DNA of 37,667 nucleotides from Bradyrhizobium liaoningense (GCF_018130955.1 NZ_JAFCJM010000067.1:1-37667); one strand, 5' to 3'. Counted from the stretch's first letter, positions 14,553 through 23,881 are shown. Notes: generated by a model from the letters alone, not told the origin. A program made the numbers and translations.

Positions 14553-15110
14553 ATGAGCACGATTTCGGCGGCCTCCGCCGGCACCTACCAGTCGCCGCTG
14601 CAGCGCCTGCAGCAGGAATTGCAGTCGGAGGTCTCGGCCGGCACGATTTCGTCGTCGGATCAGTCGGCGCTGTCCACGGCGCTCACCGACATTGACACCG
14701 CGCTCCAGCAGAGCCGCGCCAGCGACCAGTCGAGCGGCACGCGCCCGTCGCCGGACGAGATGCAGTCGAAGATCGACGATCTCATTTCGAGCGAAGTGTC
14801 GAACGGTACGCTGACCTCCGACCAGGCCGAAGAGCTGAAGGGCGTGTTCAAGGCCGCCTTCGCCAACGGACCCGGCGGCGCCGGCGGCCCGGGCGGCCCG
14901 CCCCCGTCGGACGACAGCTCGAATTCCACGTCTTCCACGGACTCGACCAGCAGCACGTCCAGCGACACCACCACGGCGGAGATTCTGCAGCAGTTTCTCC
15001 AGGCGCTGCAGCAATCGCTGTCGTCGTCGACGTCCTATGGTTCGTCGGGCAATTCGACCAACTCGTCCAGCTCGCAAATCTCCGCGCTTCTCGTCGACTA
15101 CAAGACCTGA
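14553..15110 (+). CDS. Ser/Thr-rich protein with two similar helical segments, unknown function
   Basis: This is 185 residues from ATG 14553 with GGAG upstream; a longer frame from 14514 lacks a site. Residues about 17-50 (QELQSEVSAGTISSSDQSALSTAL) and about 72-105 (DDLISSEVSNGTLTSDQAEELKGVF) are two related helix-loop-helix units, resembling degenerate EF-hand-like pairs without a full Ca-binding loop. A Gly/Pro-rich hinge (GPGGAGGPGG) leads to a Ser/Thr-rich, low-complexity tail with one more helix (ILQQFLQALQQSLSS). No signal peptide is seen. Similar proteins occur in alphaproteobacteria with no assigned function. It is divergent from the two-component operon. Confidence 0.75.
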   Translation: MSTISAASAGTYQSPLQRLQQELQSEVSAGTISSSDQSALSTALTDIDTALQQSRASDQSSGTRPSPDEMQSKIDDLISSEVSNGTLTSDQAEELKGVFKAAFANGPGGAGGPGGPPPSDDSSNSTSSTDSTSSTSSDTTTAEILQQFLQALQQSLSSSTSYGSSGNSTNSSSSQISALLVDYKT

Positions 15111-15307
15111 CCGGGCAGACCTGTCTCAGGCGACGCAGGTCAGCATGTTCCTCGCGAGGTTCGCGCGTCTCCCAGGAGGCGTGGAGCTCGCGGGGAACTG
15201 TGCGCTTGTGCACGCAGCGATGCGTCGTGCCTCACGTACTTCGCCGCGGAACTGCGCGCGCAGCGCAAACGATGCAAAACTCAGTGCGACGAAATTGCCG
15301 CAGCTTA

Positions 15308-15332
15308 GGAACTGTGGGTGATCGCGGCGGTT
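15308..15332 (+). promoter_or_regulatory. Possible EcfG (general stress) promoter
   Basis: GGAAC at 15308-15312 is followed after 16 bases by GGTT at 15329-15332, matching the alphaproteobacterial stress-sigma pattern GGAAC-N16/17-cGTT except for the first -10 base. It ends 35 bases before the PRC-barrel start. PRC-barrel proteins are common members of that regulon, which supports the site. The rest of 15111-15367 shows nothing recognisable. Confidence 0.45.
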
Positions 15333-15367
15333 TTCTCCGTACGAGTTTTCGTCAAGGAGAGGACATC

Positions 15368-15907
15368 ATGTTGATGAAATCGATCGCGGCCGGCGTTGCC
15401 GGTTCCGCGTTGCTGGCGACCGTTGCGTTTGCGCAAACGCCGCCTGCTGCTACCGACAAGGCCCCGGCCGCTTCTACGACTGTGACGACGACAACGACGT
15501 CGGCCGCGGGTGAATGGCGTGCGTCGAAGCTGGTCGGCCTGAAGATCTACAACGACGCCAACGAGAGTGTCGGTTCGATCAGCGATCTCTTGATGGACAA
15601 GAACGGTGACATCAAGATTGCGGTGATCGGCGTCGGCGGCTTCCTCGGCATGGGTGAGCATCTGGTGGCCGTGCCCTTCGACAAGCTGAAATTCGTGAAC
15701 GAGGCTGTCGCCTATTCCGGCGCGGCCACCGCCCCGGCGAACCGCCCGGCGTCGACCACGACCACGGGCGCTGCGCCTGATCGCCCGGCGACGATGAACG
15801 AGAAGACCACCGCAACGACCACCACGTCGAAGTGGTATCCGGACCACGCGGTGTTCAACGCGACCAAGGACGATCTGAAGAAGATGCCGGAATTCAAGTA
15901 CGACTAA
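15368..15907 (+). CDS. Exported PRC-barrel domain protein
   Basis: This is 179 residues from ATG 15368 with an AGGAGAGG site. Residues 1-22 are a signal peptide ending AFA-QT. A Thr/Ala-rich spacer (to about 50) precedes the PRC-barrel at about 52-110: WRASKLVGLKIYNDANESVGSISDLLMDKNGD, then VIGVGGFLGMGEHLVAVPFDKLKF. A second Thr/Ala-rich linker ends in KWYPDHAVFNATKDDLKKMPEFKYD. PRC-barrels bind proteins or RNA; secreted versions are frequent in rhizobia and are often stress-induced. The role is unknown. Confidence 0.87.
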   Translation: MLMKSIAAGVAGSALLATVAFAQTPPAATDKAPAASTTVTTTTTSAAGEWRASKLVGLKIYNDANESVGSISDLLMDKNGDIKIAVIGVGGFLGMGEHLVAVPFDKLKFVNEAVAYSGAATAPANRPASTTTTGAAPDRPATMNEKTTATTTTSKWYPDHAVFNATKDDLKKMPEFKYD

Positions 15908-15931
15908 CGGACCTCGGATCGGCTAAGCGAG

Positions 15932-15974
15932 GCGCGCCCGGTTTGTCGCCGGGCGCGCTGTCGTGCCTTTTTGG
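15932..15974 (+). terminator. Terminator after the PRC-barrel gene
   Basis: A perfect 10-bp stem, GCGCGCCCGG and CCGGGCGCGC, closes a TTTGTCG loop at 15932-15958. A TTTTT run follows after 9 bases. It separates two convergent genes and may work in both directions. Confidence 0.65.
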
Positions 15975-15976
15975 TG

Positions 15977-16807
15977 TCAGGCGTTGCTGCCCTTGAGCCG
16001 TTCGTTGCGCCGGCGCAAGCCTTCCATGGTGGCGAGCAGGATGACCGACACCGTCGTCAGGATCACCGCCGCCGCCGTGATGGTCGGGCTGATGTTCTCG
16101 CGGATGCCGCTGAACATTTCGCGCGGCAGGGTGCGCTGCTCCGGCCCTGCCATGAACAGCACGATTACCACCTCATCAAAACTGGTCGCGAAGGCGAACA
16201 GCGCGCCCGAGGCAAGGCCGGGCATGATCAGCGGCAGGATCACACGGCGGAACGCATAGAGCGGCGAGGCCCCGAGCGAGGCTGCGGCGCGCGCCAAATT
16301 GGTGTCAAAACTTTGCAAGGTCGCGCCGACCGTGATCACCACAAAGGGCGTCGCGAGCGCGGTGTGGGCCAGGATCAGGCCGAGATAACTGCCGGTCAAT
16401 CCGATCGGCGCGAAGAAGAAATACAGACCGACCGCGGTAATGACGCCGGGCACGACGACCGGCGACAGCACGAAAGCCAGCACCAGCGGCTTGAACCGGC
16501 TTTTCCACTGCGCCAGCCCCAGCGCTGCCAGCGTGCCGAGCACCATGGACAGTAACGTCGAGGCGACGCCGATGATGATGCTGTTCTTCAGCGAATTCAT
16601 CCAGCGTGGCGAGTTGATGAAGTCGTCGTACCAGCGCAAGGAGAGGCCGGGCAGCGGATAGGTCAAATAGGAGCCTGAGCTGAAGGACAGCGGCATGATC
16701 GCCAGGATCGGCGCGATCAGGAAGATGAACACCAGCGTGGAGACGAGGATGGTTGCAGTCCACGCGATGCGCTGGCTGGGCGTGCGGAGGGAGGGATTGT
16801 CGCTCAA
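15977..16807 (-). CDS. Polyamine-type ABC transporter permease (PotC-like)
   Basis: This is 276 residues with six predicted membrane segments. The first is at about 15-40 and the MetI-like core starts near NSLKNSIIIGVASTLLSMVLGTLAALGLA. The EAA loop that contacts the ATPase is AAASLGASPLYAFRRVILPLIMPGL. It forms the permease pair with the upstream gene, whose last four bases it overlaps (ATGA type, 16804-16807), so it is translationally coupled. The family imports polyamines, amino-acid derivatives or similar cations. It is the last gene of the four-gene operon. Confidence 0.9.
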   Translation of the reverse strand: MSDNPSLRTPSQRIAWTATILVSTLVFIFLIAPILAIMPLSFSSGSYLTYPLPGLSLRWYDDFINSPRWMNSLKNSIIIGVASTLLSMVLGTLAALGLAQWKSRFKPLVLAFVLSPVVVPGVITAVGLYFFFAPIGLTGSYLGLILAHTALATPFVVITVGATLQSFDTNLARAAASLGASPLYAFRRVILPLIMPGLASGALFAFATSFDEVVIVLFMAGPEQRTLPREMFSGIRENISPTITAAAVILTTVSVILLATMEGLRRRNERLKGSNA

Positions 16808-18066
16808 TTCTTCATCCCTCCGGTGACCTGTTGGCCCTGCACCAGCTTTCCGTAAACGACGGCCAGCAGAACGGTGGCGAGCAGCAGCACCGCGCCCAGC
16901 GCCGAGGCCAGGCCCCAGTTGGCCGTTTCGGTCGTATAGAGCGCGATGAAGTAGCTGATCATCTGATCGGCGGCGCCGCCGACGAGTGCCGGGGTGATGT
17001 AGTAGCCGAGCGCCAGGATGAAGACGAGCAGGCTTCCGGCTCCGATGCCCGGCAGCGTCTGCGGCAGGTAGATCCGCAGGAAGGCGGTGACCGGCGGCGC
17101 ACCGAGCGAGGCGGCGGCACGCATATAGGCAGGCGAGATCGCCTTCATGCTGCTGTACAGCGGCAGGATCATGAACGGCAAGAGAACGTGGGTCATCGCC
17201 ACGCAGACACCGAAGCGGTTGTAGATCAGGCGCAGCGGCTCGTCGATGATGCCCAGCCAGTGCAGGCTGTCGTTGACGACGCCTTTGCTCTGCAACAGCA
17301 CGATCCAGGCGCAGGTGCGGACCAGGAGCGAGGTCCAGAACGGTAGGAGCACGAAGATCATCAGCAAATTCGACCAGCCGGGCGGTAGCGTCGCCAGCAA
17401 ATAGGCGACCGGAAAGCCAAGGATCAGGCAGAGTGCCGTGACGCCGAGGCTGATGATGAAGGTGCGGATGAAGACGTTGCGGTAGATGGCCTGATCCGGC
17501 GCCGCCGCGACGATCGCGCCGTCCACGTCCCTGACAAGATCGAGCGCCGCCAGCAGGTAGAAGCCGGTCACCGGGCCACTGGCGTCCTTGATTGTCGTCC
17601 AGGTGGCGCGCTCACGCCAGGCCGGATTGATCTTGCCCAGCGTCTCTCTGGCGGTGCCGGGCTCCGGCACCGCCTTCAGATTGCGTGCCGTGCTGGTCAG
17701 GATGGTGCGAAAACCGTTCAGGGCGTAGTTCAGCCGCTTGGCCGCGATGGCCATGGTGCCGGAGGCGCGCGCCGCCAGGATGTCGCTTGCCAGCGCCGCG
17801 TATGCCTTTTCGTCCGGCAGGTCCTTGCCGTCCCAGCCGGCGAGAGCAGCGACCGTTTGCGGCAGGACCTGACGCACCTCGCGGTCGTCGATCGAGCGCC
17901 ACAGCATGCCGGCGATAGGGCCCGCGAAGGTGAAGAGCAGGAAGACGAGAAGCGGCAGCACCAGCGCCAATGCTTTGACCTGGCGTGTCCGCTCCGCGCG
18001 CCTCAATCGGCGCTTGAGCGGCACCTCGGTCGATGCATTGGCGCCGGATAGGAGCGCATCCGTCAT
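16804..18066 (-). CDS. Polyamine-type ABC transporter permease (PotB-like) with a large insertion
   Basis: This is 420 residues, about 120-130 longer than a standard PotB. Membrane segment 1 is at about 32-55. Then a soluble stretch at about 58-195 (rich in helices, with DEKAYAALASDILAARASG and NYALNGFRTIL) precedes the conserved core from RNVFIRTFIISLGVTALCLILGFPVAYLLA. The EAA loop is AAASLGAPPVTAFLRIYLPQTLPG. By topology the insertion should face the periplasm, between segments 1 and 2. It lies 22 bases after the binding-protein gene. Confidence 0.9.
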   Translation of the reverse strand: MTDALLSGANASTEVPLKRRLRRAERTRQVKALALVLPLLVFLLFTFAGPIAGMLWRSIDDREVRQVLPQTVAALAGWDGKDLPDEKAYAALASDILAARASGTMAIAAKRLNYALNGFRTILTSTARNLKAVPEPGTARETLGKINPAWRERATWTTIKDASGPVTGFYLLAALDLVRDVDGAIVAAAPDQAIYRNVFIRTFIISLGVTALCLILGFPVAYLLATLPPGWSNLLMIFVLLPFWTSLLVRTCAWIVLLQSKGVVNDSLHWLGIIDEPLRLIYNRFGVCVAMTHVLLPFMILPLYSSMKAISPAYMRAAASLGAPPVTAFLRIYLPQTLPGIGAGSLLVFILALGYYITPALVGGAADQMISYFIALYTTETANWGLASALGAVLLLATVLLAVVYGKLVQGQQVTGGMKN

Positions 18067-18088
18067 TGGTCGAGCCTTGCGGGGCGAG

Positions 18089-19147
18089 CTATTTCGCGGC
18101 CCATTTGTTGAAGCGTTCGGTCAGGCGGTCGATGTTCTCGAGCCAGAAGGCAACGTTGATCTCGACCGCGTTCTTGATGTTGTCGGGCGCGGTCGGCAGG
18201 TCCTTCAGAACGGCCGGCTGGATCAGCGCGGCTGCGTCCTTGTTCGAGGTGCCATAGGCAATGTTCTCCGACAGTTTTGACTGGTTCTCCGCCTTGCCGG
18301 CGAAGTCCAGGAACTTGTAGGCGGCGTCCTTGTTCGGGCTCCCCTTCAGGATGACCCAGCTGTCGAGCGTGAAGAGCGCGCCGTCCCACACCATGCCAAA
18401 ATTCTTCTTCTCCTTCTTGTTCGCGGTGTCGATGCGGCCATTGTAGACCGAGGTCATCGCCACCTCGCCGGAGGCAAGCAATTGCGGCGGCTGGGCGCCG
18501 GCCTTCCACCAGACGAGGTCGCCCTTGATGGTGTCGAGCTTCTTGAACGCGCGCTCGATCCCCTCGTCGGTCGCCAGCACCTTGTAGACGTCCTTCGGTG
18601 CGACGCCGTCGGCCATCAGCGCAATCTCCAGCGTGGTCTTCGGACCCTGACGCAGGGCGCGCTTGCCCGGAATCTTCTTGGTGTCGAAGAAGTCCGCCCA
18701 GCCCGCAGGCGCCTCTTTCAGCTTGTCCTTGTCGTAGCCGAGAACGAAATCGTAGACGATGGCGCCGACGCCGCAGGGATTGACCGACGCCGGCATATAG
18801 GCGGCCTCGCCGCCGATCTTGGAAAAGTCCATCTTCTCGAACAGGCCTTCCTCGCAGCCGACCGCCAGTTCGTCGCTCTCGACCTGGACGAGGTCCCAGG
18901 TGGCGGCGCCACCCTGGACCTTGGCGCGCAGCACGCCGACGCCGCCGTCCCAGGACTCGTCGTTCATGGGAATGCCGGCCGCCTTCTTGAACGGCTCGAA
19001 ATAGACCTTCTTCTGGGCATCCTGATAGGCGCCGCCCCACGACACGACGGTGAGGTCACGCGCCTGTGCGACCGTGGCCAGCGCGGCGCTGGCGGTGAAC
19101 GCCGCGGCGAAACCCAGGGCAATCTTGCCAATCTTGCGCTTCAGCAT
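18089..19147 (-). CDS. ABC transporter substrate-binding protein, PotD-like
   Basis: This is 352 residues from ATG 19147 with an AAGGAA site; an earlier in-frame start at 19252 would mask the signal peptide. Residues 1-29 are a signal peptide ending VAQA-RD. The mature protein opens DLTVVSWGGAYQDAQKKVYFEPF, the typical start of spermidine/putrescine-type binding proteins, and has WADFFDTKKIPGKRALR and a late VEINVAFWLENIDRLTERFNKW end. It is periplasmic, delivering substrate to the PotBC-like permeases. A polyamine or related cation is expected, but the ligand cannot be read from sequence. Confidence 0.9.
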   Translation of the reverse strand: MLKRKIGKIALGFAAAFTASAALATVAQARDLTVVSWGGAYQDAQKKVYFEPFKKAAGIPMNDESWDGGVGVLRAKVQGGAATWDLVQVESDELAVGCEEGLFEKMDFSKIGGEAAYMPASVNPCGVGAIVYDFVLGYDKDKLKEAPAGWADFFDTKKIPGKRALRQGPKTTLEIALMADGVAPKDVYKVLATDEGIERAFKKLDTIKGDLVWWKAGAQPPQLLASGEVAMTSVYNGRIDTANKKEKKNFGMVWDGALFTLDSWVILKGSPNKDAAYKFLDFAGKAENQSKLSENIAYGTSNKDAAALIQPAVLKDLPTAPDNIKNAVEINVAFWLENIDRLTERFNKWAAK

Positions 19148-19223
19148 GGTCTTCGTTCCTTCTTGATGTGAGTTGTGTTGAGGTTGATGTCCGCTTGCGT
19201 TGGATAAAAGCTGCCGAGTTGGA

Positions 19224-20366
19224 TCAGACCGGATCGAGGGCCAGGCAATCATCGGGGCGAAAAGTGATGAACACGCTTTCGCCTTGCTTCAGGCCGTCAT
19301 GCGCGCCCGGCTGAAGCTTGACCATGAACTCCCCGTTGCCGGCGACATCGAGCACGGCCAGCGCGTGGTCGCCGAGATAGATGGTGTTCTGCACTCTGGC
19401 GGGCAGGCGGTTCGGTCCTTCGCTGGAGGTGCCGTCCAGGATAATGGAAGTCCGCTCCGGCCGCACCGACAGGGAGGTCGATGCGCCCACGCCCGATACG
19501 TTGACCGTCCGTGCGGTCACGGCACCGCCGCCAGCCAGCGCGACGCGGCAATATTCCTTTTCGATCGTCTCGACGGTACCGGCCAGCACGTTGTTCTCGC
19601 CGATGAAGTGGGCGACGAAGCTGTTCACCGGATGCTCATACAGCGTCTCGGGCTTGTCGATCTGCTGCACGATGCCGTCGTTGAACACGGCGATGCGGTC
19701 CGACATGGTGAGCGCTTCGCTCTGATCGTGGGTGACGTAGACGACGGTGATGCCCATCGTCTCGTGCAGTTGCTTGATCTCCAGTTGCATCTGCTCCCGC
19801 AGGCGCTTGTCCAGGGCGCCGAGGGGCTCGTCCATCAGCACGAGCTGCGGATTGAAAACCAGCGCGCGTGCCAGCGCCACGCGCTGCTGCTGGCCTCCGG
19901 ACAGTTGCCCCGGCCGCCGCTGCGCCAGGGTTTCCATCTTGATCATGCGCAACGCCGCCCGTACGCGCTCCTGCGCTTCCGCCTTGTTGATCTTGCGAAC
20001 GGATAGCGGGAAGGCGATGTTCTCCTCGATCGTCAGGTGCGGAAACAGGGCGTAGTTCTGGAAGACCATGCCGATGTCGCGCTTATGCGGCGGCATGTTC
20101 TTGATGGGCCGGTCAGCAAGGTAGATCTCGCCATGGGTCGGAACCTCGAAGCCGGCCAGCATCATCAGCGTGGTCGTCTTGCCCGAGCCCGACGGGCCGA
20201 GCAGGGTGATGAACTCGCCCTTCCTGATGTCGAGATCGAGGTTCTTCACCACGAGGTGCTCGCCATCATAGGTCTTCTGGATGCCGGAAAAGCGCACGAG
20301 CGGCGGCGTGCCGCCTTCTACGCCGTCCTCGGGCCCCGTCGATGAGCTCCGAGCCGCGACTAGCAT
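19224..20366 (-). CDS. ABC transporter ATP-binding protein, PotA-like
   Basis: This is 380 residues. Walker A GPSGSGKT is at 57-64, the Q-loop in VFQNYALFPH, the signature LSGGQQQR at 155-162, Walker B LVLMDE at 175-180, and the switch His at 213. The C-terminal third is a TOBE domain (LSVRPERTSIIL). It is the first gene of the operon ATPase, binding protein, permease, permease. The first 20 residues, before the conserved start VRFSGIQKTYDG, are weakly supported because ATG 20366 has only a poor ribosome site. Confidence 0.92.
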   Translation of the reverse strand: MLVAARSSSTGPEDGVEGGTPPLVRFSGIQKTYDGEHLVVKNLDLDIRKGEFITLLGPSGSGKTTTLMMLAGFEVPTHGEIYLADRPIKNMPPHKRDIGMVFQNYALFPHLTIEENIAFPLSVRKINKAEAQERVRAALRMIKMETLAQRRPGQLSGGQQQRVALARALVFNPQLVLMDEPLGALDKRLREQMQLEIKQLHETMGITVVYVTHDQSEALTMSDRIAVFNDGIVQQIDKPETLYEHPVNSFVAHFIGENNVLAGTVETIEKEYCRVALAGGGAVTARTVNVSGVGASTSLSVRPERTSIILDGTSSEGPNRLPARVQNTIYLGDHALAVLDVAGNGEFMVKLQPGAHDGLKQGESVFITFRPDDCLALDPV

Positions 20367-20556
20367 CGGCTCAAACTACAACGATGAACATCTGACACGG
20401 TCATCGAAACTTCTTTGCCGCTGCGCATGCGCAGCGTCTTCTCCAAGGTTGCGCGGAATAGCTTAGCACCCTCCAACAAGAATGCCAGCGCCGCAAGTGA
20501 TTATGAGTTCGTCACGACGCGCTCATCGGTTGCGCATTCGCATGTTACTTCTTCAC

Positions 20557-20813
20557 CTCTCTCCCAAAGCGGCAGGGCAATCGCATATATGACCCTGGAG
20601 AGCTTGTACGCAGGCGTTTCCACATCGTCATGGCCGGGCTTGTCCCAGCCATCCACGACCTTTACCGCCGCTCGAAGAACGTGGATGCCCGGGACATCTA
20701 GCGCGAAGACGCGCTTCGCGCTTCTGCCCGGGCATGACGAGCTTGTGGTGCGGGCATCCCGAAGGAAAGTGATCGGCATATGCGATTGCCCTGCCCAAAG
20801 CGGGGAGAGGGAG
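20557..20813. repeat. Composite repeat: cgtcatggccggg element inside a longer inverted repeat
   Basis: An outer inverted repeat pairs 20557-20588 (CTCTCTCCC, AAGCGGCAGGGCAATCGC) with about 20778-20813. Inside it, 20626-20739 is a cgtcatggccggg-type palindrome like that at 29824-29946. The whole fills most of the 452-base gap 20367-20818. The left part (20367-20556) is the upstream region of the ABC operon and shows no recognisable promoter motif. Confidence 0.75.
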
Positions 20814-20818
20814 AGAAC

Positions 20819-22387
20819 TCACATCCCCGACAGCTTCGTCACATGGACGTTCAGGGTGCCGCCGGCTTCCGCGATGATCCGCAGGGTTTTCGAGTCGAAG
20901 GCGATGTCGGCGAGCGTCAGGCTCGAGATGTTGGCCTCGACGCGCACGCCGTCCTCGTTCTTCTGGTAATCGGCGATCGCGCCAGCGATCTTCTCGCGCG
21001 CGTTGGCGGCGATCGGCTTCAGGTCGAGCGTCGCCTTCTGCACCAGCGCCTGCTGGATCTGGGGCACCACCGCGCGCGCAGCCGCGCCCAGGAGCCCGAA
21101 CGCAGCCTCGGACTCCACCGCAAGCTGGATATCGGCCAGCCGCAGCGTCTGCTGCGCCTGGTCGAGCATCGGCCGGCCCCAGATGTGCACGGTCGCTTCG
21201 GCACCTAACCCCAAGAAGCTCTTCTTCTCCTTGGCGCGCACCAGGAGCGAGATCAACAGACGCTCGCCCGACGGGACGACGTTGACGCTCTTGACGGTGA
21301 CATCCACCGGGCCGGAGCCGTCCTCGGGATAGGTGTGGCCGACCATCTGCGAAGCCACGAGCTTGTTGATCTCGGTGAAGGGGACGTCGATCGGCACGCC
21401 GATGTTCACGCCGGTTCCGCTCGGCGGTCCGATCGATATCTTGTCTGGAAACGGACAGTCGGGCTTGGTCGGCGTCGAGGTGACGCGCGTCTCGGCTTCG
21501 ATGCCGAGCAGCAGCGTGACCGCGGACGCGTCGACGCGCGGCTGCGACGCGATCGCCCGCACCGGCTTCAGTTCCAGCCAGAGCGGCGGCAGCGATGCTG
21601 ACGCGCCGGAACCTTGCAGCGGGATCGAGCGGCAGGCTTTCACCCACTGCGTCCTGGCATTGTCGCGCAGGCTCGGGTCGTTGCGAATGCGCTCGCCGAC
21701 CGCGTTGAGCTGCTCGCCGACCGTCTTGTCGATCAGCGGCTTGACCTGGGCGGGCACGTTGACCTTGGCACCGGCGACGTTGACGTTGGTGTCGCCGAGA
21801 TTGACCTGCGCGCCGAGATTGGGCTCGAGATGCCAGTTGGCCGCGAGCTTGGGTCGCGAGGTGATGACGACATTGCCCTTGATCTCGGCGCTGGCGTTCA
21901 GGTTCTTGATGTTGACGGCGCCGATCTGCTTGGCGGCGTTATTGCCGAGCACGCCGCCGAGCGCGTCGCCGAGCGCGCCGGTGGCCTTCGACGACAGCGA
22001 CCCCGTCACGTTGAGCTTGCCGGTCAGCGGCGTCGACAGCGTCAGCACGTCCTTGTCGCCGCTGGCGGCAATCGGCCCGCGCGAGGCCGTCCAGCCGATA
22101 TCGGCGTTCTGGAGGATCTGCGAGATCGGGTTGTCGGCCTTGCCGGCAAAATTGCGCGCCGCGCCCTTCTCGGCGGCCTCGCGGATCGCCGAGATCGCAA
22201 TCGCCACGGGGGCGATCACGACCGAGCTGCGCGCGGCCGGCGGCAGCGGAGGCAATTGCGCCACGGCCGGCGCAGGCCCCGTGCCGCGCGGCGACAGCCA
22301 GTCCATCGCCTTCAGGCTGATGAAAAACGACACCGCGATCACCGCGACCGCGATCAAAACAGTCTTCAAGTTCAACGTCAGACGCAT
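20819..22387 (-). CDS. DUF4403 family membrane-anchored protein
   Basis: This is 522 residues from ATG 22387 with a GGGGGA site (a TTG codon just before is the alternative). A hydrophobic segment at about 8-28 acts as a signal or anchor. The rest is a long beta-rich domain typical of DUF4403: SSVVIAPVAIAISAIREAAEK, then Asn/Gly-rich strands, a conserved GVNIGVPIDVPFTEINKLVASQMVG, and LRLADIQLAVESEAAFGLLGAAARAVVPQIQQAL. The family is thought to be lipid- or membrane-related by fold, with no proven role. It is transcribed alone, divergent from the MAPEG gene. Confidence 0.85.
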   Translation of the reverse strand: MRLTLNLKTVLIAVAVIAVSFFISLKAMDWLSPRGTGPAPAVAQLPPLPPAARSSVVIAPVAIAISAIREAAEKGAARNFAGKADNPISQILQNADIGWTASRGPIAASGDKDVLTLSTPLTGKLNVTGSLSSKATGALGDALGGVLGNNAAKQIGAVNIKNLNASAEIKGNVVITSRPKLAANWHLEPNLGAQVNLGDTNVNVAGAKVNVPAQVKPLIDKTVGEQLNAVGERIRNDPSLRDNARTQWVKACRSIPLQGSGASASLPPLWLELKPVRAIASQPRVDASAVTLLLGIEAETRVTSTPTKPDCPFPDKISIGPPSGTGVNIGVPIDVPFTEINKLVASQMVGHTYPEDGSGPVDVTVKSVNVVPSGERLLISLLVRAKEKKSFLGLGAEATVHIWGRPMLDQAQQTLRLADIQLAVESEAAFGLLGAAARAVVPQIQQALVQKATLDLKPIAANAREKIAGAIADYQKNEDGVRVEANISSLTLADIAFDSKTLRIIAEAGGTLNVHVTKLSGM

Positions 22388-22620
22388 CAATCCCCCGGCC
22401 GGCCCCTGGTACGCGAGTCTACAGGGCGGGGGAAGGCGGCGCCAGAGTGGCGGAAACCCGGCGAAAACGCTCGTTCAGAGCCGGAACGATCCCGCCTCCG
22501 AGCACGATCGAGTGAACGAAAAAGCCTCAGGGCGCATGTCGATCCGGGATCGGTCCGTTCGTCTATGGGGGCGACCGGCTCGCGCCCCGCAGCCGGAGCA
22601 TTCCATGTCAGGAGGCTAAG

Positions 22621-23013
22621 GTGACAACCGACCTCAAATATATGGTTTTGACGGCGATGCTGACCGCCGCTTTGTGGATTCCCTATATCGTCTGCCAGGT
22701 CAGGACCAACGGACCGCTGGAGCCGAAGAACTATGTCGATCCCGCGCCGCGGCCGGTGCCGGCATGGGGCCAGCGCGCGCACCGCGCCTATCTGAACGCG
22801 ATCGAGGTTTTCGCGCCCTACGCGGCACTCGTCCTCACCGCGCAACTGGCGGGAAAAGCAAACGCGATGACCGCGTTCTGGGCGGCGAGCTTCTTCTATC
22901 TGAGGCTCGCGCACGCCATCGTCTACTGGGCCGGAATTCCCTACTTGCGAACCATCCTTTTCACCCTGGCCTTCGTTGCGGAGGTCGGGATCTTCTGGGA
23001 GCTGATCAAATAG
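22621..23013 (+). CDS. MAPEG family membrane protein
   Basis: This is 130 residues starting at GTG 22621 with a perfect CAGGAGG site. Four membrane segments are predicted, at about 7-27, 60-80, 84-102 and 110-128. AHRAYLNAIEVFAPYAALVL and RLAHAIVYWAGIPYLRT match the MAPEG pattern seen in glutathione-dependent microsomal enzymes and their bacterial relatives. The actual substrate is unknown. It is convergent with the SMP-30 gene, with only 19 bases between the stops. Confidence 0.85.
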   Translation: MTTDLKYMVLTAMLTAALWIPYIVCQVRTNGPLEPKNYVDPAPRPVPAWGQRAHRAYLNAIEVFAPYAALVLTAQLAGKANAMTAFWAASFFYLRLAHAIVYWAGIPYLRTILFTLAFVAEVGIFWELIK

Positions 23014-23032
23014 GCCCAGTCTCCGGGCGTGC

Positions 23033-23881
23033 TCAGGGATAACCCGATCCCGGCGTCTCGACGTCGACGACATCGATCCGCGCCGACGATTTGCGCTGCC
23101 GCAGCTCCTCCGGAGAGGTGGCTGCACTGATGCAGTACAGCGTCTTCCGATTGGCACCGCCGAACGCGCAGGCGATGCCGCGGCGGCCGGGTACGTGAAT
23201 CCGCTGCCGCTCCTGTCCGTCGCGATCGATGCGGATGAAGGCGTCCTCGCCGTAGGATGCGACCCAGACCGCGCCGTCGTGGTCGAGGCAGATGCCGTCG
23301 GGCTCCTTGCCGCAGGCGAGCCTGCGACGAAGATGCAGGCCGCCGTCGTCGGCGACATCATAGTCGGCGAGACATTCGCCATCCATCTCGGCGACGACGA
23401 GCCGCTTGTGATCGGCGGTAACCGCGATGCCATTGGGAAAGCGCAAGCCTTCGGCGACGACACGCTTCGCGCCATCAGGCGTCACCAGGATGATACGCCC
23501 GTCAGCGCCGCACCCGGGCGGAGGCGGCAAGTTGAAGCCGAGATCGCCGACCCAGGCGCGGCCGAGCCCGTCGACGATCATGTCGTCGATGGTGCCGGTG
23601 GCGATGTCCGACAGGTCGGCGTAAGGCGAGAGCTGCCCGTCGGCGAAGGCCAGCAGGCGTTTTCGGAACATGGTCAGCACGATCAGCCGTCCGTCCGGCA
23701 GGACGCCGCTCCCGCATGGCGTGTCCTCGAAGGTCGCGTGCTCCAGGCGGTCGCCTGACGCGCCGATGCTCAGCAGCGTGCGGGCCATGCAGTCGACGAA
23801 CCACAGCCGCCCCGCATGCCAGCGCGGCGCTTCAAAATATTTGCCGCCGTCGAGGACGGTCTTCAGTTGCGTCTCGCTCAT
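23033..23881 (-). CDS. SMP-30/gluconolactonase/LRE family protein
   Basis: This is 282 residues of six-bladed beta-propeller type. The metal ligands are visible: E17 in YFEAPRW, N150 in LRFPNGIAV and D195 in KEPDGICLD. IDDMIVDGLGRAWVGDLGF gives the substrate-side strand, with Asp rather than Asn at position 100. The family hydrolyses sugar lactones or related esters in the cytoplasm. Its ATG overlaps the stop of the acetyltransferase gene by four bases, so the two are co-translated. Confidence 0.88.
   Translation of the reverse strand: MSETQLKTVLDGGKYFEAPRWHAGRLWFVDCMARTLLSIGASGDRLEHATFEDTPCGSGVLPDGRLIVLTMFRKRLLAFADGQLSPYADLSDIATGTIDDMIVDGLGRAWVGDLGFNLPPPPGCGADGRIILVTPDGAKRVVAEGLRFPNGIAVTADHKRLVVAEMDGECLADYDVADDGGLHLRRRLACGKEPDGICLDHDGAVWVASYGEDAFIRIDRDGQERQRIHVPGRRGIACAFGGANRKTLYCISAATSPEELRQRKSSARIDVVDVETPGSGYP

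Noticed and set aside
20501..20779. 92-codon minus-strand frame in the gap before the DUF4403 gene
   Set aside because: It is largely the translation of the composite repeat (VDGWDKPGHDD type), a known artefact of this repeat family.
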